DNA of 64,000 nt from Zunongwangia sp. ESRF-bin46 (GCA_002631855.1 NTLF01000013.1:62001-126000), one strand, 5' to 3'; shown: positions 44,318-53,827, counted from the first letter of the stretch. The notes: generated by a model not told the origin, from the sequence alone. Translations and numbers: made by a program.

Positions 44318-44352
44318 AAGTTTGTTTTAAAAATGTATTACTAAAAGTCGTG

Positions 44353-44383
44353 CAAAGATACCGTAATTAAAGTAAATTTCAAA
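44353..44383 (-). promoter_or_regulatory. Promoter of the acyl-CoA dehydrogenase gene
   Basis: Minus strand: TTTG (44383-44380), 19-nt spacer, TATCTTTG (44360-44353): both elements match the Bacteroidota consensus exactly. Confidence 0.75.
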
Positions 44384-44500
44384 CCTGCTGTTAGCGGACA
44401 GGCAACAAATATTAAAAAGGTTGAATTTTTGTGTTCAATATAAAATTTAATTCCTCTTTTAAAAGGCGTTTAGAGGATGTTATTTCATTAATTTTACAAT

Positions 44501-45565
44501 ATGAAAAAAACCAGTTACCGCGTTCTCGGTGTGATGAGTGGCACTTCTCTCGATGGGATTGACGTGGCAGAGTGTTTTTTTGATGTTTCAGAAGAAAAGA
44601 AATGGAGCTTTAAAATAGGTGCTTCTGAAACAATAGAATACCCTGCTGTCTGGAAAAAAACATTGCAAGAGGCTGTTCATTATTCCGAAGATAAACTCAG
44701 TGAATTAAACGAAAACTACACTAAATATCTTTCCCAAATAATTTCAGCATTTATATCAAAACACGAAATTACAGCTATTGATGCTGTTTGTAGCCACGGT
44801 CATACTGTTTTACATGAGCCTGAAAAAGGGATCACGTTACAAATAGGGAACTTACCAAAACTTGCAAGATTAATTAACGAAAAAGTAGTTTGTGATTTCA
44901 GGGTTCAAGATGTTAAACTAGGAGGACAAGGAGCGCCTTTAGTTCCTATAGGTGATCAACTGCTTTTTTCAAATTTTGATTACTGCTTAAACCTTGGTGG
45001 CTTTGCAAATTGTTCTTTTGAAAAAAAGGGAAATAGATTTGCCTACGATATTTGCCCTGTAAATATTGTATTGAATTTATATGCCGAAAAACTAGGGCAA
45101 CCCTATGATGAAGGTGGGAAAATGGCAGCTTCTGGCGAATTGAACAAAAACTTATTGAACCAATTGAACCACTTAAATTTTTATAATGAAGACCCGCCTA
45201 AATCGTTAGGACTGGAGTGGGTAAAGGCGTATATATTTCCTGTTTTAGAGGCTTCAAAAGAAACACCAAGAAATATATTGCGCACTTTTACAGAGCATAT
45301 TGCCATACAGTTGGCGTGTCAATTTTCCGAAGGAAAAAAAGTATTGATTACAGGTGGTGGAGTCTATAATTCTTTTTTAATTGAACGTCTGCAAGCTATT
45401 AGAAATATTGAAATAGTAATTCCTTCCACCGAATTAATAGAAAATAAAGAAGCGCTAATTTTTGGGTTATTGGGCGTTTTAAAACTTCGAGATGAAGTAA
45501 ATTGCCTAGCAAGTGTGACCGGAGCAAAAAAAGATCATTCGTCTGGAGTAGTTTTTAACATCTAA
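44501..45565 (+). CDS. anmK: Anhydro-N-acetylmuramic acid kinase
   Basis: The 354-residue enzyme phosphorylates and opens 1,6-anhydro-MurNAc during peptidoglycan recycling. Motifs: VLGVMSGTSLDGIDVAECFF at the N-terminus (ATP site), CSHGHTVLHEPEKG, CDFRVQDVKLGGQGAPLVPI with the catalytic Asp in FRVQD, NLGGFANCSF and KVLITGGGVYNSFLIERLQA. Length is normal. Pathway partners (nagZ, murQ) are not next to it. Confidence 0.95.
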   Translation: MKKTSYRVLGVMSGTSLDGIDVAECFFDVSEEKKWSFKIGASETIEYPAVWKKTLQEAVHYSEDKLSELNENYTKYLSQIISAFISKHEITAIDAVCSHGHTVLHEPEKGITLQIGNLPKLARLINEKVVCDFRVQDVKLGGQGAPLVPIGDQLLFSNFDYCLNLGGFANCSFEKKGNRFAYDICPVNIVLNLYAEKLGQPYDEGGKMAASGELNKNLLNQLNHLNFYNEDPPKSLGLEWVKAYIFPVLEASKETPRNILRTFTEHIAIQLACQFSEGKKVLITGGGVYNSFLIERLQAIRNIEIVIPSTELIENKEALIFGLLGVLKLRDEVNCLASVTGAKKDHSSGVVFNI

Positions 45566-45604
45566 AAATTAGCTAAAAAGAAGAGCAACCGTTTTTAAGT
45601 TTTT

Positions 45605-45612
45605 TATATTTG
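45605..45612 (+). promoter_or_regulatory. -7 promoter element of the glutamate-type dehydrogenase gene
   Basis: TATATTTG, exact TAnnTTTG, 19 nt before the ATG at 45632. A -33 TTG is not seen. Confidence 0.5.
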
Positions 45613-45631
45613 TAGCTTAACTTACCATTTA

Positions 45632-46858
45632 ATGAAACAATTACTTAAAAAGTACGAAGATAAATCTCCCGAAATTGTTTTTCACTGGAATGATCCCGAA
45701 ACTGAAGCCGAAGGCTGGACCGTTATAAACTCGCTAAGAGGTGGTGCTGCCGGTGGTGGTACACGTATGCGAGAAGGTCTCGATAAAAATGAAGTTTTGT
45801 CCTTGGCAAAAACAATGGAAGTGAAGTTTACGGTTTCTGGACCACCTATTGGAGGAGCAAAATCTGGAATTAATTTTAACCCTGCTGATCCTCGTAAGAA
45901 AGGTGTTCTGGAACGTTGGTACAAAGCGGTTTCACCTTTATTGAAAGCTTATTACGGTACTGGGGGTGATATGAATGTAGACGAAATACACGAAGTAATA
46001 CCTATTACTGAAGAAAGTGGTGTTTGGCATCCACAAGAAGGTGTTTTTACTGGACATTTTACTCCTACCGAAGCAGATAAAATCAATAGAATTGGTCAAT
46101 TACGGCAAGGTGTAATTAAAGTGCTGGAAAACACTACATATTCGCCAGATGTCATGCGTAAGTATACAGTCGCCGATATGGTCACTGGATATGGTGTGGC
46201 AGAAGCAGTTCGTCATTATTATGATATTTACGGCGGAAACATTCAAGAGAAAAAAGCTATCGTTCAAGGCTTCGGAAATGTAGGTGCAGCGGCAGCGTAC
46301 TACTTATCTCAAATGGGTGCTAAGGTTGTGGGTATAATAGATCGAGCAGGCGGAATTATTAATGAAGATGGATATTCTTTTGAAGAAATAAAAGAGTTGT
46401 TCCTGAATAAAAACGGAAACACCCTTGTTGCAGAAAATATGCTCTCTTTTGAAGAAATAAACAAAAAGATCTGGACAGTAGATGCTGAAATTTTTGCTCC
46501 ATGTGCCGCTTCTCGTTTAATAACCAAAGAACAAATATCGCAAATGATAGATACTGGGCTGGAAGTGATTAGTTGTGGCGCCAATGTGCCTTTTGCAGAC
46601 AAAGAAATTTTCTTCGGTCCCATAATGGAATATACAGATGAACGTGTGAGTTTAATACCCGATTTTATTAGTAATTGTGGGATGGCGCGCGTGTTTGCAT
46701 ATTTTATGGAACGCAAAGTACAAATGACAGATGAAGCTATTTTTAATGACACATCTATGACCATTAAAAATGCGATTCAAAATACTTTTGATAATAACAG
46801 TACAAAAACGAACATTAGTAAAACCGCTTTTGAAATTGCCTTAAAACAGTTGATATAA
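45632..46858 (+). CDS. Glu/Leu/Phe/Val dehydrogenase family protein
   Basis: The 408-residue NAD(P)-dependent amino-acid dehydrogenase has an N-terminal substrate domain (GGAAGGGTRMREGL, VSGPPIGGAKSGINF with the usual Lys, YGTGGDMNVDE) and a Rossmann domain (KKAIVQGFGNVGAAAAYYLS). It reversibly deaminates glutamate or a branched-chain amino acid; the choice cannot be made by eye. The next gene (nhaD) begins 20 bases later, so they may be co-transcribed. Confidence 0.9.
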   Translation: MKQLLKKYEDKSPEIVFHWNDPETEAEGWTVINSLRGGAAGGGTRMREGLDKNEVLSLAKTMEVKFTVSGPPIGGAKSGINFNPADPRKKGVLERWYKAVSPLLKAYYGTGGDMNVDEIHEVIPITEESGVWHPQEGVFTGHFTPTEADKINRIGQLRQGVIKVLENTTYSPDVMRKYTVADMVTGYGVAEAVRHYYDIYGGNIQEKKAIVQGFGNVGAAAAYYLSQMGAKVVGIIDRAGGIINEDGYSFEEIKELFLNKNGNTLVAENMLSFEEINKKIWTVDAEIFAPCAASRLITKEQISQMIDTGLEVISCGANVPFADKEIFFGPIMEYTDERVSLIPDFISNCGMARVFAYFMERKVQMTDEAIFNDTSMTIKNAIQNTFDNNSTKTNISKTAFEIALKQLI

Positions 46859-46878
46859 TATACACACCCTTATAGAAA

Positions 46879-48258
46879 ATGGAATCGATTATTATTTTAA
46901 TTTTTGTAATAGGTTACTTAGCCATTACATTAGAACATCCTTTAAAATTAGATAAAACTGTGCCCGCCTTAATTATGGCGGCTTTAATTTGGGCCGTACT
47001 TGCTGTTGGTTTTCACAGTGGCTGGTTCGATGTGATTGATTCGCACGATAATGCTTTTAATTTTCTCACAGGTGGGGAACAAGCCGAAGAGGGGTTTGAA
47101 AATACCCTTCTCCATCATTTAGGAAAAACGGCAGAAATTTTAATCTTCCTTATTGGGGCGATGACCATTGTTGAGATAATAGATCTTCACCGTGGTTTCG
47201 AAATTTTAAAGGGAGCGGTAAAAACAAAAAGTAAGCGAAGACTACTATGGATTATCGGGATATTAGCTTTTATTCTTTCAGCAATAATTGATAATCTTAC
47301 AGCAACTATCGTATTGGTTACTTTATTGCGAAAACTAATACACAAAAAAGAAGACCGTTTGTGGTATGCTGCATTAGTGGTTATTGCTGCAAATGCTGGT
47401 GGAGCCTGGTCACCAATAGGTGATGTAACCACTACCATGCTTTGGATAGACGATAAAGTAACAGCAGCAGGTTTAATTGAGTTTGTGGTGTTGCCTTCTA
47501 TTGTCTGCTTTATCATTCCATTTTTTGTTGCTAGTTATTTAAAGCCTTTTCAAGGTAGTATAAATGTAGATTCAACTAAAGACGCTACTGCCGAACGTTT
47601 ATTGAGTAGTAAAACTATGTTGTTTTTAGGGCTGGCAATGATTGTTTCGGTCCCGGTTTTTAAAACCATCACACATTTACCTCCATATGTAGGGATGATG
47701 TTAGCTTTAGGTGTTGTGTGGCTAGTTTCGGAGTATATTCACCCAGAAGAAGATTTTAGCGGTGAACGACGTCACCTATATTCAGCGCATAAAGCCTTAT
47801 CGAGGATTGAGATATCGAGTATTTTATTCTTCTTAGGGATATTAATGGCGGTAGCAGGATTAGAAGCTTTGGTCTTTGGTGTTGTTAATGGGGAAGATGT
47901 TGGTACACTTCGTTATGCTGCAGAACATTTAGATATGGCAATCCCTAATCAAGATGTTGTTGTAATACTGTTAGGTATTTTCTCTGCCATTATAGACAAC
48001 GTCCCATTGGTAGCCGCGTCTATGGGTATGTACGATTCACCAACAGATTCAGTGCTATGGCATTTTATAGCCTATTCAGCAGGAACGGGTGGAAGTATGC
48101 TCATAATCGGTTCAGCAGCAGGTGTTGCTGCAATGGGTATGGAGCGCATTGACTTTATCTGGTACCTTAAAAAAATAACTTGGTTAGCCTTTATTGGCTT
48201 CATTGCCGGAGCAGGTGTGTTTCTGTTGATTGAAAGAGTGTTATTTCAACATACCTAA
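46879..48258 (+). CDS. nhaD: NhaD-type Na+/H+ antiporter
   Basis: The 459-residue inner-membrane protein has about 11-12 hydrophobic helices. Family features: LEHPLKLDKTVPALIMAALI near the start, HHLGKTAEILIFLIGAMTIV, AIIDNLTATIVLVTLLRKLI, VIAANAGGAWSPIGDVTTTM, and a second half with AIIDNVPLVAASMGMYDS and AGTGGSMLIIGSAAGVAAMG. The twin IIDN repeats reflect the inverted-repeat fold of the ion-transporter superfamily. Sodium export and pH control suit a marine bacterium. Confidence 0.93.
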   Translation: MESIIILIFVIGYLAITLEHPLKLDKTVPALIMAALIWAVLAVGFHSGWFDVIDSHDNAFNFLTGGEQAEEGFENTLLHHLGKTAEILIFLIGAMTIVEIIDLHRGFEILKGAVKTKSKRRLLWIIGILAFILSAIIDNLTATIVLVTLLRKLIHKKEDRLWYAALVVIAANAGGAWSPIGDVTTTMLWIDDKVTAAGLIEFVVLPSIVCFIIPFFVASYLKPFQGSINVDSTKDATAERLLSSKTMLFLGLAMIVSVPVFKTITHLPPYVGMMLALGVVWLVSEYIHPEEDFSGERRHLYSAHKALSRIEISSILFFLGILMAVAGLEALVFGVVNGEDVGTLRYAAEHLDMAIPNQDVVVILLGIFSAIIDNVPLVAASMGMYDSPTDSVLWHFIAYSAGTGGSMLIIGSAAGVAAMGMERIDFIWYLKKITWLAFIGFIAGAGVFLLIERVLFQHT

Positions 48259-48306
48259 CAATTTCTAAGACCATTTGTCGTTATCCTATAAAACTGTAAA
48301 TAATTT

Positions 48307-49008
48307 ATGCTAAACTTCTTAATTCAGGAAGGTGCAGAAGAAGCGGCACAAGCCGCAGATCCTGAAACAACCGAAAAAACACTTTCCGTACTTGAACTAG
48401 TAATGAACGGAGGGCTCGCAGCCCAGATTATTATTGGGGTATTGTTTATTTTACTGTTTGTAGCTGTATATATATACTTTGAAAGGCTTTTTGCTATCAA
48501 AGCAGCTTCAAAAATCAACAGTAATTTTATGAATCAAATTCGAGATCACGTAGCTGGTGGAAATATTCAAGGGGCCAAAGTACTATGTGCACAGCAAGAT
48601 AGCCCTGTTTCAAGACTTACCGAAAAGGGTATTTCTCGAATAGGTAGTCCGTTAGAAGACATAAATACAGCCATTGAAAATGCAGGAAGGTTAGAAGTGT
48701 ATAAACTAGAGAAAAACGTTAGTATATTAGCAACTATTGCTGGTGCCGCACCTATGATAGGGTTCTTAGGTACCGTAATTGGTATGGTTTTGGCATTCCA
48801 CCAGTTAGCAACTAGTAGTGGGCAAGCTGAAATGGGCGCATTAGCCGAAGGTATTTATACCGCGATGACCACAACCGTTGCAGGTTTAATTGTAGGGATC
48901 ATCGCTTATATGGGGTACAATCATTTAGTGGTGCGTACCGATAAGGTTGTACACCAAATGGAAGCCACAGCGGTTGACTTTTTAGACTTACTAAACGAAC
49001 CAGCGTAA
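48307..49008 (+). CDS. exbB: MotA/TolQ/ExbB proton-channel family protein
   Basis: The 233-residue inner-membrane protein has three transmembrane segments (about 35-55, 135-160, 180-205), with VLELVMNGGLAAQIIIGVLF, NVSILATIAGAAPMIGFLGT and AEGIYTAMTTTVAGLIVGII as the family blocks. With ExbD and TonB it uses the proton gradient to energise TonB-dependent receptors. Its stop codon overlaps the exbD start by one base (TAATG), so the two are translationally coupled. Confidence 0.93.
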   Translation: MLNFLIQEGAEEAAQAADPETTEKTLSVLELVMNGGLAAQIIIGVLFILLFVAVYIYFERLFAIKAASKINSNFMNQIRDHVAGGNIQGAKVLCAQQDSPVSRLTEKGISRIGSPLEDINTAIENAGRLEVYKLEKNVSILATIAGAAPMIGFLGTVIGMVLAFHQLATSSGQAEMGALAEGIYTAMTTTVAGLIVGIIAYMGYNHLVVRTDKVVHQMEATAVDFLDLLNEPA

Positions 49009-49400
49009 TGAATTTACGAGGAAGAAATAAAATAAGTCCCGAGTTTAGTATGAGCTCTATGACAGATATTGTATTTCTGTTACTGGTGTTTTTCCTGTTG
49101 ACGTCGCCTGCCATTACCCCAGATGCGTTAGATTTAATTTTACCAAAAGCAAAAGGTAAAACTACGAATGTTCAAAAAGCATCAGTAAGCATAACAAGTG
49201 AAGGTGCTTATTATGTCAATAAAGAGCGCGTAAGCGAATATACCATGGAGAAAGAACTAAAAAGTATATTAGCGGGACAAGAAGAACCTACTATAATTTT
49301 GAGAGCTGAAGAAGGCGTACCTATTGAAGATGCTGTTTTTGTAATGGATTTGGCAAATAAAAATAATTACAAAATAGTATTGGCAGTACGCCCAAACTAA
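49008..49400 (+). CDS. exbD: ExbD biopolymer transport protein
   Basis: The 130-residue protein has one transmembrane helix (residues about 19-36, MTDIVFLLLVFFLLTSPA) containing the essential Asp, and a periplasmic domain ending NKNNYKIVLAVRPN. It forms the proton channel with ExbB, whose stop it overlaps. The gene is followed by a 103-base gap before tonB that contains a structured repeat-like element. Confidence 0.93.
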   Translation: MNLRGRNKISPEFSMSSMTDIVFLLLVFFLLTSPAITPDALDLILPKAKGKTTNVQKASVSITSEGAYYVNKERVSEYTMEKELKSILAGQEEPTIILRAEEGVPIEDAVFVMDLANKNNYKIVLAVRPN

Positions 49401-49403
49401 AAA

Positions 49404-49478
49404 GATGGGCAGCACCCTAAATCGGGTCGGGCTTTCATCGCTACACGGTAGCGTATTCAATCCCTGCTGCAAAAAAAA
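49404..49478 (+). repeat. Structured interspersed-repeat-like element between exbD and tonB
   Basis: GCAGCA (49409-49414) is complementary to TGCTGC (49465-49470) at the ends. Inside are ACCC/GGGT (49414-49417 with 49424-49427) and a perfect hairpin CGCTAC-ACG-GTAGCG (49439-49453). The core GGGTCGGGCTTTC and CAATCCCT match what I recall as the conserved ends of a palindromic repeat common in flavobacterial intergenic DNA; this recollection is unverified. GC content is well above that of its neighbours. An A8 tract follows at 49471. Confidence 0.55.
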
Positions 49479-49503
49479 CTAAAACCTAATATTTTAATTT
49501 ACA

Positions 49504-50322
49504 ATGTCTTTACTAGACACAAAACATAAAAAAAAGAGTATGACCATCACGGTAATTCTACACGTGATCATCCTTATTTTGCTGTTTTATGTAGGGTTAA
49601 CCTATTTGGACCCACCACCTGAAAATGGTATAGCCGTAAATTTTGGTACAACTGAAACCGGTAGCGGTAATATTCAACCAACCGAACCTATTAAAGCAGC
49701 ACCTAAAGAAACTGCACCACCCCCTGTCTCACAACCTAAAACCGAAATAAAGGAAGAAGTGGTTACCCAAGATGTTGAAGATGCTCCGGTAATTAAAAAA
49801 GAAAAGAAAAAAGAGGTGCAAAAAGAAACACCCGTTAAAGAACAACCTAAAGAAACACCTAAAAAACCCGATCCCAAGCCAGACAAAACCACCACCGATG
49901 CGTTATCAAACTTAATTAATGCCCCTAAAAGCGATGGTACTGCAAAAGGGAGTGAAGGGAACGATGATACTGCTGGTGATAAAGGAAACCCTAATGGCGA
50001 CCCAAATGCTAAAAGTTATTACGGTACTGGTAAAGGTTTGGATGGTGACGGAAATTACTTGTTGGGCGGCCGTAAAGCCCTTAATAAAGAAAAGTATATA
50101 CAAGACTGCAACGAAGCTGGAAAAGTAGTAGTAAGCATTGAAGTGAATAGAAATGGCCAAGTTATCAGCGCAACTGCTGGTGTGCGCGGAACAACAAACA
50201 ACTCAAAATGTTTATTAGAACCTGCAAGGCGAGCAGCACTTGCTACTCGGTTTAATGCAGACGATAAAGCACCTGCTAAGCAAATAGGAAAGATTATCTA
50301 TAATTTCAGCCTTTCGGAATAA
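49504..50322 (+). CDS. tonB: TonB energy-transducer protein
   Basis: The 272-residue protein has a short N-terminal cytoplasmic stretch, one transmembrane helix (about 15-33, VILHVIILILLFYVGLTYL), a long Pro/Lys/Glu-rich linker across the periplasm (45-150: PKTEIKEEVVTQDVEDAPV, VKEQPKETPKKPDPKPDKTT) and a C-terminal TonB domain (about 200-272: KVVVSIEVNRNGQVISATAG). It links ExbB/ExbD to outer-membrane receptors. A Gly/Asn/Asp-rich stretch near 140-180 is unusual in its low complexity. Confidence 0.9.
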   Translation: MSLLDTKHKKKSMTITVILHVIILILLFYVGLTYLDPPPENGIAVNFGTTETGSGNIQPTEPIKAAPKETAPPPVSQPKTEIKEEVVTQDVEDAPVIKKEKKKEVQKETPVKEQPKETPKKPDPKPDKTTTDALSNLINAPKSDGTAKGSEGNDDTAGDKGNPNGDPNAKSYYGTGKGLDGDGNYLLGGRKALNKEKYIQDCNEAGKVVVSIEVNRNGQVISATAGVRGTTNNSKCLLEPARRAALATRFNADDKAPAKQIGKIIYNFSLSE

Positions 50323-50393
50323 ATAGTAGTTTTGCTTCCTTTAAATAACCCTTTAATCTTTACATTATAAACTATCAAGAAGCAATAACGTGG

Positions 50394-51584
50394 TTGTTTA
50401 CCCAATTACCTATGTACCAACGCGTGGGTAAAACTGCTTTTAAAAAAGATTTATCAAACACGCTGAAGCTTTCAAAGCACATTAATAGCCCTGAAGAAAA
50501 TTTTAAAAGCATTCACGTGGCTGGCACCAACGGAAAAGGTTCGGTGAGTCATATGTTAGCATCGGTTTTACACGAAGCCGGATATAAAGTGGGGCTTTAT
50601 ACATCACCACACTTAAAAGATTTCAGGGAACGTATCAAGGTAAATGGACAGATGATTTCTGAAGAAGAAGTAATCACGTTTGTAACTGAAAACAAACCCT
50701 TTTTAGAAAAAAATAAACTTTCTTTTTTTGAAATGACCGTAGGCTTGGCATTTCATTATTTCGGTAAACAAAAGATAGATGTTGCTGTAATTGAAGTAGG
50801 AATGGGGGGTAGGCTAGATAGCACCAATATTATAAAGCCAGAAATTTCAGTTATTACCAATATTGGTTTTGATCATACAGCCTTCTTAGGAAACACATAC
50901 GCTGAAATCGCTACTGAAAAAGCAGGTATTATTAAATCCAACATCCCTGTGGTCATTGGCGAAACGGTCCCGGAAACCAAAGAAGTGTTTCAGAAAATAG
51001 CTTTAGAAAAAGATGCGTTCATCACCTTTGCTGAAAATGAAACGATTTCAGGATATGAAACAGACTTGAAGGGGGTATATCAACAAAAAAATAAAAAAAC
51101 AGCTGTCTCTGCATTAAAAGTCCTTCAAAAGAATGGTTGGAAAGTTTCAGAAGAAAATATTCGTAAAGGAATGCTGAACACAGTTAAAAATACAGGCTTA
51201 CAAGGTCGTTATCAAATGCTTCAAGAAAACCCAAAAGTTATCTGCGATACGGCGCATAACAAAGAAGGCTTGCAGTTGGTACTTCGGCAAATTCAAGAAG
51301 AGATTTTTGAAAAACTACACATCGTTCTAGGGGTTGTCAATGATAAAGATTTACAAAGCATCTTGCCTTTATTCCCTAAAATTGCCATGTACTACTTCTG
51401 TAGACCTGATGTTCCTAGAGGTATGGACGCTTCCTTTTTGGCAAATACAGCTAAGGAATTTGGTTTAGCGGGCACAACAAGCAAATCAGTGAACGAAGCA
51501 TATACTTCAGCATTAGAAAACGCTTCAGAAAAAGATTTAATTTACATTGGCGGAAGTACGTTTACAGTTGCCGAGGTGGTTTAA
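50394..51584 (+). CDS. folC: Bifunctional folylpolyglutamate / dihydrofolate synthase
   Basis: The Mur-ligase-type enzyme adds glutamate to folate. Motifs: HVAGTNGKGSVSHMLASVL (P-loop), GLYTSPHLKDFRERIKVNG, VEVGMGGRLDSTN in the form VIEVGMGGRLDST, and ICDTAHNKEGLQLVL. The first in-frame canonical start is TTG at 50394, given here. However the same frame continues upstream to 50367 as (ATA)NYQEAITWLFTQ, the sequence family members have after their Met, with a stop at 50346-50348 and no ATG, GTG or TTG between. The true start may be ATA 50367 or ATT 50364, or a mutated ATG. The 3' end overlaps the convergent PBP gene by four bases. Confidence 0.9.
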   Translation: MFTQLPMYQRVGKTAFKKDLSNTLKLSKHINSPEENFKSIHVAGTNGKGSVSHMLASVLHEAGYKVGLYTSPHLKDFRERIKVNGQMISEEEVITFVTENKPFLEKNKLSFFEMTVGLAFHYFGKQKIDVAVIEVGMGGRLDSTNIIKPEISVITNIGFDHTAFLGNTYAEIATEKAGIIKSNIPVVIGETVPETKEVFQKIALEKDAFITFAENETISGYETDLKGVYQQKNKKTAVSALKVLQKNGWKVSEENIRKGMLNTVKNTGLQGRYQMLQENPKVICDTAHNKEGLQLVLRQIQEEIFEKLHIVLGVVNDKDLQSILPLFPKIAMYYFCRPDVPRGMDASFLANTAKEFGLAGTTSKSVNEAYTSALENASEKDLIYIGGSTFTVAEVV

Positions 51585-53827
51585 TTTTTGGTTTTAAACT
51601 TGGCTTTTTTCTTCTTATCTGGATTAGTGAACAACCGTTTAAAAAAGCCATCACGTTTGGTGGGTTCGCAATCCAGCATTTCTATAACGGCAGTATTTGG
51701 ATTTTTAAAACGAGCTTTGGTTATTGCGTTAAAGGTAGTGTCCTTGTTCATTTTCTGAAATAATTTAGCAGCAATCGGTAGTGCAGCATTGGCGCCTTGT
51801 CCCGTACGTGTCGTTTTAAAACCAATGCGATGATCATCGTTCCCTACCCACGTGACAGTCACCAATTTTGGCATAACCGAAACAAACCAAGCATCTTTGT
51901 TGGATTGTGTGGTGCCCGTTTTTCCGGCGATATCGTTCTGTAACCCATACGTGTTTCTCATTCTGGATGCCGTTCCGTTATTTACTACCGATTGCATCAT
52001 TTCAATCATAATTTGTCTCGTAGTTTCAGAAAAAGCGGGTTGCAAGGTATCTTTGTCTTTAAACTCTTCTAACAATTCACCTTTTTTATTTTCAATTTTT
52101 ACCAAATAATAAGGCGAAACTGGTTTGCTCTCGTTAACATAAGCAGCGTATGCTCCGGCCATTTCAGAAATGGAAAGCTCGGCTGTTCCCAACGCCAAGG
52201 AAGGGACTTTTGGTAAGGTTGAGGTGATCCCTAACTTTTCGGCAAGTGCGATGGTGTTTTCAATTCCAGCTTCTTCCAATACTTTCACTGAAACCGTATT
52301 TATTGATTTAGTTAACGCAGTTTGTAAGTTATAATTTAAATATTTTTCATCAATATCTCCTGAATTAGATGGGCTCCAACCTTCCATATTTTCATATTCC
52401 ACCTCCTGTGCCGAAAAGTAATCACAAGGCTTTATACCTTGTTCTAAAGCGGTTGTATAGACAATAGGTTTAAATGTCGAGCCTACCTGTCGTTTGCTTT
52501 TTTTAATATGGTCGTATTTAAAATGTTCAAAGTTAACACCACCAACCCAAGATTTTATAGCCCCTGAATGCGGGTCTATAGCGAGCGTACCGGCATTTAG
52601 AAATTTTAAGTAATGTTTTACACTGTCTATAGTACTAGCGGTAACTTCTTTCTTGCCATCAATCTCGTACCACCACATTTTTCTTTTTCTTTTTAAAGAA
52701 TCCATGATTGCTTCTTCTGAAAGGTTTTTGGCCTTAAATTTTTTATATGCCTGTGTTCTCTTTAGCACAGAGGTAATTAGCACTTTATTAGTGAGCCAAG
52801 GAGCATTTTTGCCATATTCTTTTTCAAAGGATTTCTGAAGATTAGCAAGGTGCTCTTCCATAGCCTCTTCGGTGTACTCTTGAAGTGTTTTATCGAGCGT
52901 AGTGTAGATTTTAAGTCCGCTTGTGTATAAATTATAAGGATTTTCTTTGGTTGCGTTTTCTTTACACCAAGCAAGCATTCTGTTTCTCAGCTCTTCTCTA
53001 AAATAGGGGGCGAGGCCACTTTGCTCATCATAATTTCCGAAGTCTAGTTTTAAGGAATCTTGTCTGTAGGTTTCATATTCAGCATTGGTTAAAAAACCGT
53101 ATTTACTCATCTGTTGTAAAACGGTGTTTCTTCTTTTTATGTTCCGTTCTGGAAACCTATTAGGGTCATAAGTGTAGGTTGCTTTTAAGGTCCCAATCAA
53201 GGTTGCGGCTTCGGTTGGGGACAATTGTGAAGTTTTTTTATTAAAATACTTAAGTGCGGCGCTTTCAATTCCGTAGGTATTTCCGCTAAAAGGGACCGTG
53301 TTGAAATAGAGCTCTAAAATTTCTTCTTTAGTATAATTTTTTTCCAATCGGCGGGCGACAATCATTTCTTTGGTTTTAACAACTGGAAGCGTAAAAAATC
53401 CATAATTTTTTCTGCTGAATAAGTTTTTAGCCAGTTGTTGAGAAATGGTGCTGCCACCTCCACTTGAAGCATCTTGCAATAAAATGGTTTTAAAAAACAC
53501 TCGGAATAAACTTTTAATGTCTATTCCATCGTGGTCATAAAAACGAGCATCTTCTGTAGCAACTAAGGCGTTAATAGTATGTTTTGGAATTTGAGAATAA
53601 GGAATAGGCTGTCTATTTGAGAGATAAAATTTACCAATAAGTTCGTTGTTTACATCGTAAATTTCCGAAGCTTCATACTGTGAAAGCTCTTGTATTTCCT
53701 TAGTATTTGGAATTGAACCCCATACCCCAAGACGGACACTTATTATAAAAATACTTATACACCCGGTTATGAGCAGGAATACTTTTAAAATAAAGTTGCC
53801 TAATTTTTTTAGCCTTTCTTTTTTCAT
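51581..53827 (-). CDS. Class A penicillin-binding protein (PBP1A type)
   Basis: The 748-residue bifunctional enzyme polymerises and cross-links peptidoglycan. It has an N-terminal transmembrane helix (about 10-30), a GT51 glycosyltransferase domain (ATEDARFYDHDGID with the catalytic Glu, SGGGSTISQQLAKNLF, RRLEKNYTKEEILELYFNTV) and a transpeptidase domain with SxxK in QVGSTFKPIVY, the SxN motif in TKSINTVSV and KTGTT. A Lys-rich tail ends the protein. Outer-layer coupling proteins are not adjacent. It overlaps the folC stop. Confidence 0.95.
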   Translation of the reverse strand: MKKERLKKLGNFILKVFLLITGCISIFIISVRLGVWGSIPNTKEIQELSQYEASEIYDVNNELIGKFYLSNRQPIPYSQIPKHTINALVATEDARFYDHDGIDIKSLFRVFFKTILLQDASSGGGSTISQQLAKNLFSRKNYGFFTLPVVKTKEMIVARRLEKNYTKEEILELYFNTVPFSGNTYGIESAALKYFNKKTSQLSPTEAATLIGTLKATYTYDPNRFPERNIKRRNTVLQQMSKYGFLTNAEYETYRQDSLKLDFGNYDEQSGLAPYFREELRNRMLAWCKENATKENPYNLYTSGLKIYTTLDKTLQEYTEEAMEEHLANLQKSFEKEYGKNAPWLTNKVLITSVLKRTQAYKKFKAKNLSEEAIMDSLKRKRKMWWYEIDGKKEVTASTIDSVKHYLKFLNAGTLAIDPHSGAIKSWVGGVNFEHFKYDHIKKSKRQVGSTFKPIVYTTALEQGIKPCDYFSAQEVEYENMEGWSPSNSGDIDEKYLNYNLQTALTKSINTVSVKVLEEAGIENTIALAEKLGITSTLPKVPSLALGTAELSISEMAGAYAAYVNESKPVSPYYLVKIENKKGELLEEFKDKDTLQPAFSETTRQIMIEMMQSVVNNGTASRMRNTYGLQNDIAGKTGTTQSNKDAWFVSVMPKLVTVTWVGNDDHRIGFKTTRTGQGANAALPIAAKLFQKMNKDTTFNAITKARFKNPNTAVIEMLDCEPTKRDGFFKRLFTNPDKKKKAKFKTKN

